From a candidate division Zixibacteria bacterium RBG_16_43_9 (GTDB lineage Bacteria; Zixibacteria; MSB-5A5; RBG-16-43-9), in the NCBI GenBank assembly GCA_001775355.1, contig MEWM01000061.1, forward strand, positions 6,768 through 11,969: a DNA stretch of 5,202 nucleotides, in the 5' to 3' direction. The position numbers and the translations under genes are program-made. Shown here in pieces: positions 1 to 5,129 of the stretch (its first letter is position 1; every line of letters starts with the position of its first letter). The notes beneath the pieces are model-generated. The model worked only from the letters and a program-made list of their open reading frames with translations, was not told the origin of the DNA and searched no databases.

Positions 1-201
1 ATTGTGCAGATAAAAGGAAATAAGGGGGTTGCGGAGTTCAAGGGGGTGAAAAAAAAGATCAATTTAGAGCTTCTGGAAAACGTCAAAAAAGGGGACTACG
101 TGATTTTGCATGCCGGTTTTGCGATTCAAAAAATGGAGCCAAAAGAAGCGTTGGAAACCTTGAAGCTATTTGAAGAGCTTTCTGGATTTGGAAATGAATA
201 G
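1..201 (+). CDS. hypC: HypC/HybG-family hydrogenase maturation chaperone, 5' partial
   Basis: HypC is a small cytoplasmic chaperone. It works with HypD to build the Fe(CN)2(CO) unit and then escorts it to the hydrogenase large-subunit precursor. The window opens inside the gene: 66 C-terminal residues are visible, in frame from base 1. They include the family signature GDYVILHAGFAIQKM followed by an acidic helix (EALETLKLFEEL), the usual HypC ending. The N-terminal MCLAIP-type motif with the essential Cys2 should lie just upstream, about 9 residues away judging by family length. The GTG at position 4 aligns with an internal Val of the family and is not the start. The stop (TAG, 199-201) overlaps the preferred hypD ATG by 8 bp, which suggests coupled translation. 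The assignment is firm; only the 5' end is unknown. Confidence 0.95.
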   Translation: MVQIKGNKGVAEFKGVKKKINLELLENVKKGDYVILHAGFAIQKMEPKEALETLKLFEELSGFGNE

Positions 202-1357
202 AAACTTTCAAGACGAATTTTCTAATTCGAAAATAACTCAAATGCTGGCAGAAAAGATCAGAGATACTGCCAGAAAGATCAAAAAAAATGTTGCCCTGAT
301 GGAGGTATGCGGGACGCATACGGTTGCCATTTTCAGGTCTGGAATCAAGAGCATATTGCCAGAGAACGTGAGACTGATCTCCGGGCCAGGATGTCCAGTT
401 TGCGTTACGCCGAATAACTATCTGGACAGAGCGATTGCCCTGTCGAGATTAGATCATACCATACTTTGCACTTTCGGGGATATGATGAAAGTGCCTGGTT
501 CTTCCTCCTCTTTGGAAAAGGAGAAGACCGGCGGGAAAGATATAAGGATCGTCTATTCCACGCTGGATGCCTTGAAGATCGCCCAGGAGAATCCGGATAA
601 AAAAATAATCTTCCTGGGAGTCGGATTTGAGACTACTGCTCCTACAGTGGCGGTTGCTTTAAAGGAAGCCAGAAGGAAAAAGGTCAGAAACTTTTACGTT
701 TTGTCAGCTCACAAACTGGTCCCGCCGGCTTTAAAATTTTTAGCTGAATCAAAAGATTTAAAAGTAGACGGTTTTATCTGCCCCGGACATGTGAGCACTA
801 TAATTGGGACAAAACCTTATGAATTTTTGGTCAGGGAATTTGAAATTCCCTGCGTCATCTCTGGGTTTGAGCCTTTAGACCTTTTCCAGTCAATATTTAT
901 TTTATTGAATCAGATAAAAGAAAAAAAGCCTGAAATCTCCAATCAATATCTTCGAGCAGTCAAAGCCAACGGAAATCTGAAGGCATTAGGACTGATGAAG
1001 GAGGTTTTCGAGGAGGCGGATTCTCTCTGGCGTGGTATAGGCACAATCCCGCTCTCCGGTCTGAAAATTGCAGATGATTATAAAGAATTGGATGCTCTTA
1101 CCCAGATAAATGTGCAGGTAGAGAAAAACAGAGAGCCTAAAGGATGCCTGTGCGGTCTGGTGATTCAGGGAAAGAAGACCCCCTTGGATTGTCCTTTCTT
1201 TGCCAGGAAGTGCAATCCCCGGAATCCGATAGGGCCCTGCATGGTCTCATCTGAGGGTTCCTGTCAGGCTTATTTTAAGTATGGACAGGTTAAAGGTAGC
1301 CGCAGGTCCTACGGATCCGTTTATCGGGCTTTAGCCTGCGTTATACTCGCACCCTGA
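194..1357 (+). CDS. hypD: Hydrogenase maturation protein HypD (Fe-S scaffold for Fe(CN)2CO assembly)
   Basis: HypD is the cytoplasmic [4Fe-4S] scaffold that, with HypC, holds the iron receiving the CO and CN ligands of [NiFe] hydrogenase. From ATG 194 the product is 387 residues. The family motifs are all present: MEVCGTHT (Cys39), SGPGCPVC (Cys67, Cys70), GFETTAP near 145-150, ICPGHVS near 196-201, and the C-terminal cluster-binding region with Cys318, Cys320, Cys333, Cys340, Cys349 and Cys357, ending in AYFKYG. I chose ATG 194 because the N-terminus then reads MNRNFQDEF, like the family's M-x-F-x-DEF start; an in-frame TTG at 170 would add 8 residues. No strong SD is seen, and the start sits inside the hypC end, so coupling is likely. 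The last 20 residues (368-387) and the stop are encoded by a palindromic repeat (1296-1370), so the tail is foreign to the family. All recognised catalytic residues precede it. Confidence 0.96.
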   Translation: MNRNFQDEFSNSKITQMLAEKIRDTARKIKKNVALMEVCGTHTVAIFRSGIKSILPENVRLISGPGCPVCVTPNNYLDRAIALSRLDHTILCTFGDMMKVPGSSSSLEKEKTGGKDIRIVYSTLDALKIAQENPDKKIIFLGVGFETTAPTVAVALKEARRKKVRNFYVLSAHKLVPPALKFLAESKDLKVDGFICPGHVSTIIGTKPYEFLVREFEIPCVISGFEPLDLFQSIFILLNQIKEKKPEISNQYLRAVKANGNLKALGLMKEVFEEADSLWRGIGTIPLSGLKIADDYKELDALTQINVQVEKNREPKGCLCGLVIQGKKTPLDCPFFARKCNPRNPIGPCMVSSEGSCQAYFKYGQVKGSRRSYGSVYRALACVILAP

Positions 1358-1370
1358 AAGGTGCGGCTAC
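1296..1370. repeat. Three-armed palindromic element inserted at the end of hypD
   Basis: The element is bounded by a perfect 9-bp inverted repeat, GTAGCCGCA (1296-1304) and TGCGGCTAC (1362-1370). Inside are GCAGG/CCTGC (1302-1306 with 1335-1339), the hairpin GCACC-CTGAAA-GGTGC (1349-1364), and a perfect 10-bp palindrome ACGGATCCGT (1311-1320). Drawn out, it gives an outer stem with inner arms, like the mobile palindromic repeats (REP- or MITE-like) of some bacterial genomes. It starts within the last part of hypD and provides that gene's final 20 codons and TGA (1355-1357). It ends 8 bp before the hypE SD. No transposase is present, so any movement would have to be in trans. The structure is seen directly; its mobile nature is inferred. 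Confidence 0.75.
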
Positions 1371-1391
1371 TTTCCATGAAAGGCAGATCAG

Positions 1392-2417
1392 ATGGCAAAA
1401 AAACATAAGTCAGGCGAAAAAATAAGCCTCTCCCACGGTGCTGGAGGGAAACTTTCTTTGGAGTTGATCACCGAGCTGCTTAAAGGGAACTTCGATAACA
1501 AAATCCTGAACAGGTTGGAGGACTCGGCGGTCTTCGAATTAAACGGACAAAAAATCGCCTTCACCGCTGATTCCTATGTAATCCAGCCAATCTTCTTCCC
1601 GGGTGGAGATATAGGGAAATTAGCAGTTTGTGGAACTACCAATGACCTGTCGGTTATGGGCGCAAAACCGCTTTATCTTTCCTGCTCTTTGATAATCGAG
1701 GAGGGGTTAGATAAAAGTATTTTGGAGAAAATCATCTTGTCTATGAAGAAAACCGCCCAGAAGGCTGGAGTGAAGATTGTGACCGGGGATACTAAAGTGG
1801 TGGGAAAGGGAAGCGCGGACAAGTTATTTATTAATACCTCAGGTATTGGCACAGTTTCAAAGGAAATAACTCTTGGCAGGGAAAGAATAAAAGTCGGGGA
1901 TAAAATTATTATCAATGGAACAATTGGTGACCATGCAACAGCAGTACTGTCTTCAAGAGCAGGTCTGGAATTCCAGACCAGTATAAAAAGCGACTGTGCA
2001 TTTCTTTCGGATTTGATCGGCTCAATTCTTAAATTCAAAGATAAGATAAAATTCATGCGAGACCCCACGCGTGGCGGCTTAGCCTCAGTCTTAAATGAGA
2101 TGGTCGAAGACAAGAGATTCGGCGCTCTTTTGAATGAGAATAAAATTCCAATCAGGGAAGAAGTTACCGGCTTCTGTGAGCTTTTGGGATACGACCCTTT
2201 ATATCTGGCAAATGAGGGTAAAGTGATAGTTGTCGCTGCCTCCAGAGTAGCAAAGGAAATTCTGAAGATTATGAAAGGAAACAGGCTGGGTAAAGATGCT
2301 GAAATCATCGGAGAGATAACCGCAGGATACAAAGGTATGGTGGCTCTTAAAACCAGATATGGAGGAACCAGAGTCGTGGATATGCCCACAGGTGAGCAGT
2401 TCCCGAGAATCTGTTAA
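1392..2417 (+). CDS. hypE: Carbamoyl dehydratase HypE (hydrogenase cyanide-ligand synthesis)
   Basis: HypE is a PurM/AIRS-fold cytoplasmic enzyme. HypF carbamoylates the thiol of its C-terminal cysteine; HypE then dehydrates the thiocarboxamide, using ATP, to the thiocyanate that donates CN to the HypC-HypD iron. The product is 341 residues, normal for the family. Visible marks are SHGAGGK (14-20), the nucleotide-binding stretch around TADSYVIQP (58-66) with GGDIGKLAVCGTTNDLSVMG (71-90), TGDTKVV (131-137), MRDPTRGGLASVLNE (222-236), and the exact terminal PRIC with Cys341 as the last residue. The start ATG 1392 has AAAGG (1379-1383) eight bases upstream. It lies 34 bases after the hypD stop, the widest spacing in the operon, because the palindromic element occupies the junction. 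Its partner HypF is not in the window. Confidence 0.97.
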   Translation: MAKKHKSGEKISLSHGAGGKLSLELITELLKGNFDNKILNRLEDSAVFELNGQKIAFTADSYVIQPIFFPGGDIGKLAVCGTTNDLSVMGAKPLYLSCSLIIEEGLDKSILEKIILSMKKTAQKAGVKIVTGDTKVVGKGSADKLFINTSGIGTVSKEITLGRERIKVGDKIIINGTIGDHATAVLSSRAGLEFQTSIKSDCAFLSDLIGSILKFKDKIKFMRDPTRGGLASVLNEMVEDKRFGALLNENKIPIREEVTGFCELLGYDPLYLANEGKVIVVAASRVAKEILKIMKGNRLGKDAEIIGEITAGYKGMVALKTRYGGTRVVDMPTGEQFPRIC

Positions 2418-2427
2418 AGGAATAATT

Positions 2428-2772
2428 ATGCACGAACTTTCATTAGCCCAGGGAATCATACAGGTGATCGAAGAAGAACTTGAAAAAAGGAAGGAAAAAG
2501 GAACGGTTCAGAAGATTAACCTCCGAATAGGCCAGCTTTCCTGTGTGGAGCCGGAGGCGTTGCTGTTTTCCTTTGGGTTCTGTTCTAAAGAGACCCAGTG
2601 TGAAAACGCTGTGTTGAATATCGAGAAAGTCCCTCTTGCCTGTGAATGTCAAAACTGCGGCAAAAATTTCTTACCAAAGGAAGCTATTTTTATCTGCCCG
2701 GATTGTAAGTCCTGCCGGATAAAGATCTTATCCGGTGAGGAATTTTATATAGACTCATTTGAGATAGAATAG
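2428..2772 (+). CDS. hypA: Hydrogenase nickel-insertion protein HypA
   Basis: HypA is a small cytoplasmic zinc-containing nickel chaperone that works with HypB to load nickel into the hydrogenase large subunit after iron-centre assembly. The product is 114 residues, the usual size. It begins MHELSLAQ, whose His2 and Glu3 belong to the family's nickel site. The zinc domain has two pairs, CQNC (Cys74, Cys77) and CPDC (Cys90, Cys93), 12 residues apart, followed by a short GEEFYIDSFEIE end typical of the family. ATG 2428 is preferred over an in-frame upstream ATG at 2359 because only the former gives the conserved N-terminus. Its SD, AAAGGAA (2416-2422), overlaps the hypE stop TAA, leaving 10 bases between the genes. 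Translation is probably coupled to hypE. Confidence 0.96.
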   Translation: MHELSLAQGIIQVIEEELEKRKEKGTVQKINLRIGQLSCVEPEALLFSFGFCSKETQCENAVLNIEKVPLACECQNCGKNFLPKEAIFICPDCKSCRIKILSGEEFYIDSFEIE

Positions 2773-2781
2773 GAGCAGATT

Positions 2782-3468
2782 ATGAAGATAAAAGTTTTGA
2801 AGGATGTTCTCAAAGCCAATGATACTATCGCCGAGGAAAACCGAACTATATTGAGAAAAAAAGGGATTTTAACCTTAAACCTCATGAGTTCACCCGGTGC
2901 AGGGAAGACCCTGATCTTAGAAAAGACCGTGGAGAGATTGAAAAAAGATTTCAAAATCGGGGTAATCGAAGGTGACGTCTCAACCTCAAATGATGCCCGG
3001 AGATTAGCCAGATATGATATCCCGGTGATTCAGATAAATACCGATTCCATAGGCGGTGCCTGTCATCTGGATGCTAACATGGTCAAAGAGGCGCTGGGCT
3101 CTCTTAATCTATCCTCAATTCAAATCCTTTTTATAGAGAACATAGGAAACCTGATCTGTCCAGCCGGGTTTGATTTGGGTGAGGATAAAAAAATCATCGT
3201 TTTGAGCCTGACCGAGGGGGAGGATAAACCGGTTAAATATCCGGTTGCTTTCCGAAAAGCTGATTTACTGCTGGTCAACAAACTCGACCTGTTAAATCAT
3301 CTGGACATAGATTTGGAGCTTTTGCTTAAGAACAGCAGGAAGGTAAATCCTGATTTAAAATCTATACAGCTTTCTGCAAGAACAGGCGAGGGGATTGATA
3401 AGTGGGCACAGTGGATAAAAAAGAACCTGGATTTGAAAAAAAGAAGGTCAGGAGCCCTGGGCTCCTGA
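2782..3468 (+). CDS. hypB: Hydrogenase nickel-incorporation GTPase HypB (no His-rich region)
   Basis: HypB is a SIMIBI-class GTPase whose GTP-dependent dimerisation controls nickel release to HypA and the hydrogenase precursor. The 228-residue product has the P-loop SSPGAGKT (36-43), EGDVSTSNDARR (63-74), the metal-site segment GGACHLDANM (91-100; Cys94, His95), ENIGNLICPAGFD (119-131; Cys126) and the guanine-specificity NKLDL (166-170). It begins directly at the conserved MKIKVLKDVLKANDTIAEEN region, so it lacks the N-terminal CxxCGC and His-rich nickel-storage extension of proteobacterial forms; such short forms are known. SD AGGAG (2771-2775) overlaps the hypA stop, six bases before ATG. 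Residues 222-228 (RSGALGS) and the TGA are encoded by a perfect palindrome (3445-3471), so the C-terminal tail looks like repeat-derived sequence. Confidence 0.96.
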   Translation: MKIKVLKDVLKANDTIAEENRTILRKKGILTLNLMSSPGAGKTLILEKTVERLKKDFKIGVIEGDVSTSNDARRLARYDIPVIQINTDSIGGACHLDANMVKEALGSLNLSSIQILFIENIGNLICPAGFDLGEDKKIIVLSLTEGEDKPVKYPVAFRKADLLLVNKLDLLNHLDIDLELLLKNSRKVNPDLKSIQLSARTGEGIDKWAQWIKKNLDLKKRRSGALGS

Positions 3469-3471
3469 CCT
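3445..3471. repeat. Perfect 13-bp palindrome holding the hypB stop codon
   Basis: The arms AGGTCAGGAGCCC (3445-3457) and GGGCTCCTGACCT (3459-3471) are exact reverse complements around a single T; in RNA the loop would open to CTG or more. The left arm starts in phase with hypB codon 222 and the right arm supplies TGA (3466-3468). No T-run follows, so it does not fit a standard intrinsic terminator. It may protect or stop the 3' end of the mRNA in another way, or be one copy of a dispersed palindromic repeat. Confidence 0.8.
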
Positions 3472-3489
3472 ACACTATTTGTGTTGACT

Positions 3490-3518
3490 CTAGGGCAGGA
3501 GTGTAACTCCTGCCCTAG
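3490..3518. repeat. Perfect 13-3-13 palindrome downstream of hypB
   Basis: The arms CTAGGGCAGGAGT and ACTCCTGCCCTAG flank the loop GTA. The stem shares the core CAGGAG with the palindrome 18 bases upstream. It has the same 13-3-13 geometry as the copy at 5130-5158, from which it differs by paired changes. No T-run follows it. It reads as a member of a dispersed palindromic repeat family. Confidence 0.8.
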
Positions 3519-3590
3519 CAAGGATAAGGTGAAGTGATTCTTATTCAAGAACTGGCTTTGCTACCCTGCCCTTACCTACTAGTCAAATTT

Positions 3591-3621
3591 AGAGTGGGCT
3601 TTTTGGCTTAAAACCCACCCT
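3591..3621. terminator. Bulged hairpin between converging genes; possible transcription or mRNA end
   Basis: AGAGTGGG (3591-3598) pairs with CCCACCCT (3614-3621) with one mismatch, and inside this TTTT (3600-3603) pairs with AAAA (3610-3613) past a bulged C. It lies between the convergent hypB and membrane-protein genes, where a two-way terminator is expected. Only a weak ATTTT follows on the + side and there is no clear T-run on the - side, so a terminator role is a guess. It may equally be another dispersed repeat. Confidence 0.35.
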
Positions 3622-3672
3622 ATTTTCATGTCTAACTTGGCATAGCCATTCTTTTACCAATGAGATATCGAA

Positions 3673-3909
3673 TTATCGCATCAATGACCAAACAACTCCT
3701 ACTAAAATCATAAGAGTGCCTATTAAATTTAGTTCATATCCAGGTGGACGGAACATATCTTTCATCTTCCATACGGGTATCCAATATTTCGGGTTAAAGG
3801 AGAAAAATGGCTGACCTGCTGCTCTGTAGAATCGGGCTATAATCCCAAGGGTCAAACCTGTGCCTAGAAGTAAAATCTGAATTAATAATATGATTCTCTC
3901 TGTTGGCAT
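3673..3909 (-). CDS. Small protein with two membrane segments, unknown function
   Basis: I cannot name this 78-residue protein. It has two hydrophobic segments, about residues 6-26 (IILLIQILLLGTGLTLGIIA) and 60-76 (LNLIGTLMILVGVVWSL). Between them lies a loop of about 35 residues rich in aromatic and basic residues (FFSFNPKYWIPVWKMKDMF, then RPPGYEL). The charged ends and loop suggest an inner-membrane hairpin. The start is ATG 3909-3907, chosen because GGAG lies seven bases upstream; a longer frame reaching back to 4050 only overlaps the preceding gene. It follows the lipoprotein gene by 17 bases on the same strand, so the two are very probably cotranscribed. A role as partner, anchor or immunity protein for the lipoprotein is conceivable but rests only on position. 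Confidence 0.75.
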   Translation of the reverse strand: MPTERIILLIQILLLGTGLTLGIIARFYRAAGQPFFSFNPKYWIPVWKMKDMFRPPGYELNLIGTLMILVGVVWSLMR

Positions 3910-3926
3910 CGAATATCTCCTTTCTG

Positions 3927-4847
3927 CTAAAGTGCACCGAATAAAAACTCGACTATGAGACACGCAACTGTGCAAGCGGCGCACCATTGGCAGACAATAT
4001 TCGCTAATCCACCACCATAGAGGCATTTTATTGCGAAGCAAATTTTGCATGATTGACAGATTTTCTTCAAAGGCCCGGAAGAAACTCCTAATTCATCCGC
4101 TATAATCTGTGATATTGTCTCATTGGTGAATAGATAAGCCAGTAATTCTCCATCCCGATTGTTGTGAAGCGTGTTATTTACAGTTGGCGAATAAAATGGG
4201 TCGAAATCTCTTATCACCTGGAGATATTCTTCTGATATTTCAGGTTCGGGTGGTGGGCCTGGTGCTTCTTTAGCCAAACCTGCAGACGATTGTATGGGAG
4301 GTTTCTCAAATCTGTTGTAATAATCAATAGTCGCTTGTTTCGATTCAACGCTGATAGTTGGATACGTATAGTTTCTTGGGTTCCCATTTATGCTGTAGAA
4401 TTCTGTGGTCGTGCTTCCACCATCATTGTATCCGATTGTCATTTGATCGCTTTGAGTCTGCTCAATGACTTTAAGACCACCAGTTTCAGTTGTATCATAG
4501 TCAACAATAAATTCATATAATATGTTATCTGTGCTATCAGTCAGGTATACTTTGGCACTCCTATCATAAGAAGTTGGAGTTAAACGTCTTGCTTTAAATT
4601 TCCTGAAACCATATGAATTATCGAGCCAGGTCACAGACAGATTCATCGAGACTTCTTTTAATACTGGGTCAGATACACAATCAAGAACTAAGACATTTGC
4701 ATTAGGCAAGCTTAATGATGCTACAGGGGTCGTAAGTGCATTGGGTTTAGTAGGAACATTGCTGATATTCGTAGTTTTCTTACATCCGGCGATTCCTACG
4801 ATAAGGATAAGGATAAGGATTCCAATATAAATGATTACTTTTTTCGT
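3927..4847 (-). CDS. Predicted lipoprotein with eight-cysteine hydrophobic C-terminus; ACG at the start position
   Basis: I do not recognise a family. Read from the ACG at 4847-4845, the product is 306 residues. A KK n-region and a long Ile/Leu h-region lead to the lipobox IAGC (19-22), so the chain should be exported and lipid-modified at Cys22. Residues about 23-50 are a low-complexity linker; 51-180 look beta-rich (repeated V/T/Y strands such as ILYEFIVDYD); 190-200 contain a Pro-rich linker (APGPPPEPE). The end (264-306) is hydrophobic with cysteines 264, 267, 270, 275, 286, 289, 292 and 296 around a GGG turn. AAGGAGG lies five bases before the ACG. The only standard in-frame start, TTG 4709, has no SD and would lose the signal peptide, so I prefer ACG, or an ATG mutated to ACG. 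A pseudogene or a frameshift is possible. The downstream neighbour is a small membrane protein. Confidence 0.72.
   Translation of the reverse strand, partial: TKKVIIYIGILILILIVGIAGCKKTTNISNVPTKPNALTTPVASLSLPNANVLVLDCVSDPVLKEVSMNLSVTWLDNSYGFRKFKARRLTPTSYDRSAKVYLTDSTDNILYEFIVDYDTTETGGLKVIEQTQSDQMTIGYNDGGSTTTEFYSINGNPRNYTYPTISVESKQATIDYYNRFEKPPIQSSAGLAKEAPGPPPEPEISEEYLQVIRDFDPFYSPTVNNTLHNNRDGELLAYLFTNETISQIIADELGVSSGPLKKICQSCKICFAIKCLYGGGLANIVCQWCAACTVACLIVEFLFGAL
4800..4820. repeat. GATAAG hexanucleotide tandem repeat in the signal-peptide coding region
   Basis: The + strand reads three GATAAG units plus a further GAT. On the coding (minus) strand this gives alternating ATC and CTT codons, forming part of the Ile-Leu core of the signal peptide. 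Gain or loss of one unit would keep the frame and change the hydrophobic core by two residues. Confidence 0.7.
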
Positions 4848-4876
4848 GGCAACCTCCTTATTTTAAAATAGATCAT
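4835..4876 (-). CDS. Mini-ORF of 13 codons overlapping the lipoprotein start
   Basis: ATG (4876-4874) opens a frame reading MIYFKIRRLPRKK and stopping at TAA (4837-4835). It runs through the lipoprotein SD and ends on A AAA AAG TAA. Its own SD is weak (a purine-rich AAGAAAG upstream). A -1 slip on the A-run would join it to the lipoprotein frame and still give a basic n-region before the hydrophobic core. It could be a regulatory mini-ORF, the true start of a frameshifted gene, or chance. Confidence 0.3.
   Translation of the reverse strand: MIYFKIRRLPRKK
4853..4859 (-). promoter_or_regulatory. Strong SD (AAGGAGG) in front of the ACG codon
   Basis: On the minus strand AAGGAGG is followed by TTGCC and then ACG AAA AAA GTA. 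The five-base spacing is normal for an initiating SD. The TTG within the spacer is out of frame with the lipoprotein and reaches a stop after five codons. The SD therefore points to the ACG codon as the place of initiation, past or present. Confidence 0.75.
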
Positions 4877-4889
4877 AAAACTTTCTTAT

Positions 4890-4910
4890 CTACCTTAAGT
4901 TTTTAACCAT
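4890..4910 (-). CDS. Six-codon leader ORF with a perfect SD
   Basis: AAAGGAGG (4924-4917) lies six bases before ATG (4910-4908), which opens MVKNLR and stops at TAG (4892-4890). The SD quality and spacing are better than those of most genes here, yet the frame is only six codons. It sits in the leader between the predicted promoter and the lipoprotein, so a role as an upstream ORF controlling translation or attenuation is possible. It could instead be the remnant of a lost gene start. No downstream attenuator pair is obvious. Confidence 0.4.
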   Translation of the reverse strand: MVKNLR

Positions 4911-4954
4911 AAAATACCTCCTTTGTTTGATTCCCCGGAAAATAATAATAATGT

Positions 4955-4972
4955 GGTAGGTTCCTTCCCACC
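4955..4972 (-). promoter_or_regulatory. Hairpin in the leader of the lipoprotein transcript
   Basis: In the minus-strand RNA, GGUGGG and CCUACC pair through six base pairs including one G-U wobble, closing the loop AAGGAA. It lies about 30 bases upstream of the leader-ORF SD. The purine loop resembles an SD core. Function unknown. Confidence 0.35.
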
Positions 4973-4996
4973 TTATCGTTCTAACTTTTGAATTTA

Positions 4997-5039
4997 TACT
5001 TGACAAAGTATAATCTTGATACTCTTGGTTTGTCAAGTA
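4997..5039. repeat. 11-bp inverted repeat spanning the promoter; possible operator
   Basis: TACTTGACAAA (4997-5007) and TTTGTCAAGTA (5029-5039) are exact reverse complements 21 bases apart, with an inner AGTAT/ATACT match (5007-5011 with 5019-5023). The two arms cover the -35 and the start-proximal side of the minus-strand promoter. On the + strand the right arm is followed by CTTTTTT (5040-5046), so the same bases could also form an A+T-rich terminator for + strand transcripts. Confidence 0.55.
5007..5036 (-). promoter_or_regulatory. Sigma70-like promoter for the lipoprotein unit
   Basis: On the minus strand a consensus -35 TTGACA (5036-5031) is followed, after 18 bases, by -10 TATACT (5012-5007), five of six matches to TATAAT. 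Transcription would start near 5000, giving a leader of about 150 bases before the ACG. The promoter is embedded in an 11-bp inverted repeat, which suggests repressor control. Confidence 0.6.
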
Positions 5040-5129
5040 CTTTTTTCAAGAAAATGAGGTTTTTTATGTAAAATATGTATCAGATTATGCTCGGATCATC
5101 TCACCTTTCACCCGGAAGTCGAACCTATG

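Larger units (their letters stand above)
3469..3672. other. Gene-free gap between convergent gene groups
   Basis: About 200 bases separate the hypB stop from the stop of the minus-strand membrane-protein gene. Besides the hairpins listed separately, the stretch 3519-3590 contains a degenerate GGGCAGG motif (minus strand, near 3564-3570) like the core of the nearby palindrome. I see no start codon with an SD leading into a convincing small gene. Confidence 0.6.

Noticed and set aside
1673..2389. Long open frame of 238 codons on the minus strand opposite hypE
   Set aside because: It is antisense to an intact, fully conserved hypE and its translation is a low-information Ile/Leu/Ser-rich shadow with no recognisable motif.
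3445..3518. The two palindromes after hypB as a CRISPR-like pair or as standard intrinsic terminators
   Set aside because: There are only two units with different stems and no regular spacer series, so not CRISPR. Neither is followed by a T-run, so they do not meet the usual terminator pattern.
3910..4050. N-terminal extension of the small membrane protein back to 4050
   Set aside because: It would overlap the cysteine-rich coding end of the upstream gene in another frame, and ATG 3909 has its own well-spaced GGAG.
3960..4058. The two CxxCxxC motifs as a ferredoxin-type 2[4Fe-4S] domain linked to the hydrogenase genes
   Set aside because: The fourth cysteines lack the usual following Pro, the motifs are only 10 residues apart, the segment is very hydrophobic, and the protein carries a Sec/lipoprotein signal, which does not suit cytoplasmic Fe-S loading. 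The gene is also convergent with, not part of, the hyp operon.
4290..4520. Plus-strand open frame of 76 codons within the lipoprotein gene
   Set aside because: It has no SD or recognisable features and is a reverse shadow of the minus-strand coding sequence.
5000..5028. Plus-strand promoter using TTGACA at 5000-5005
   Set aside because: No acceptable -10 hexamer occurs 16-18 bases downstream (TCTTGG at 17), and no + strand gene follows within the window.
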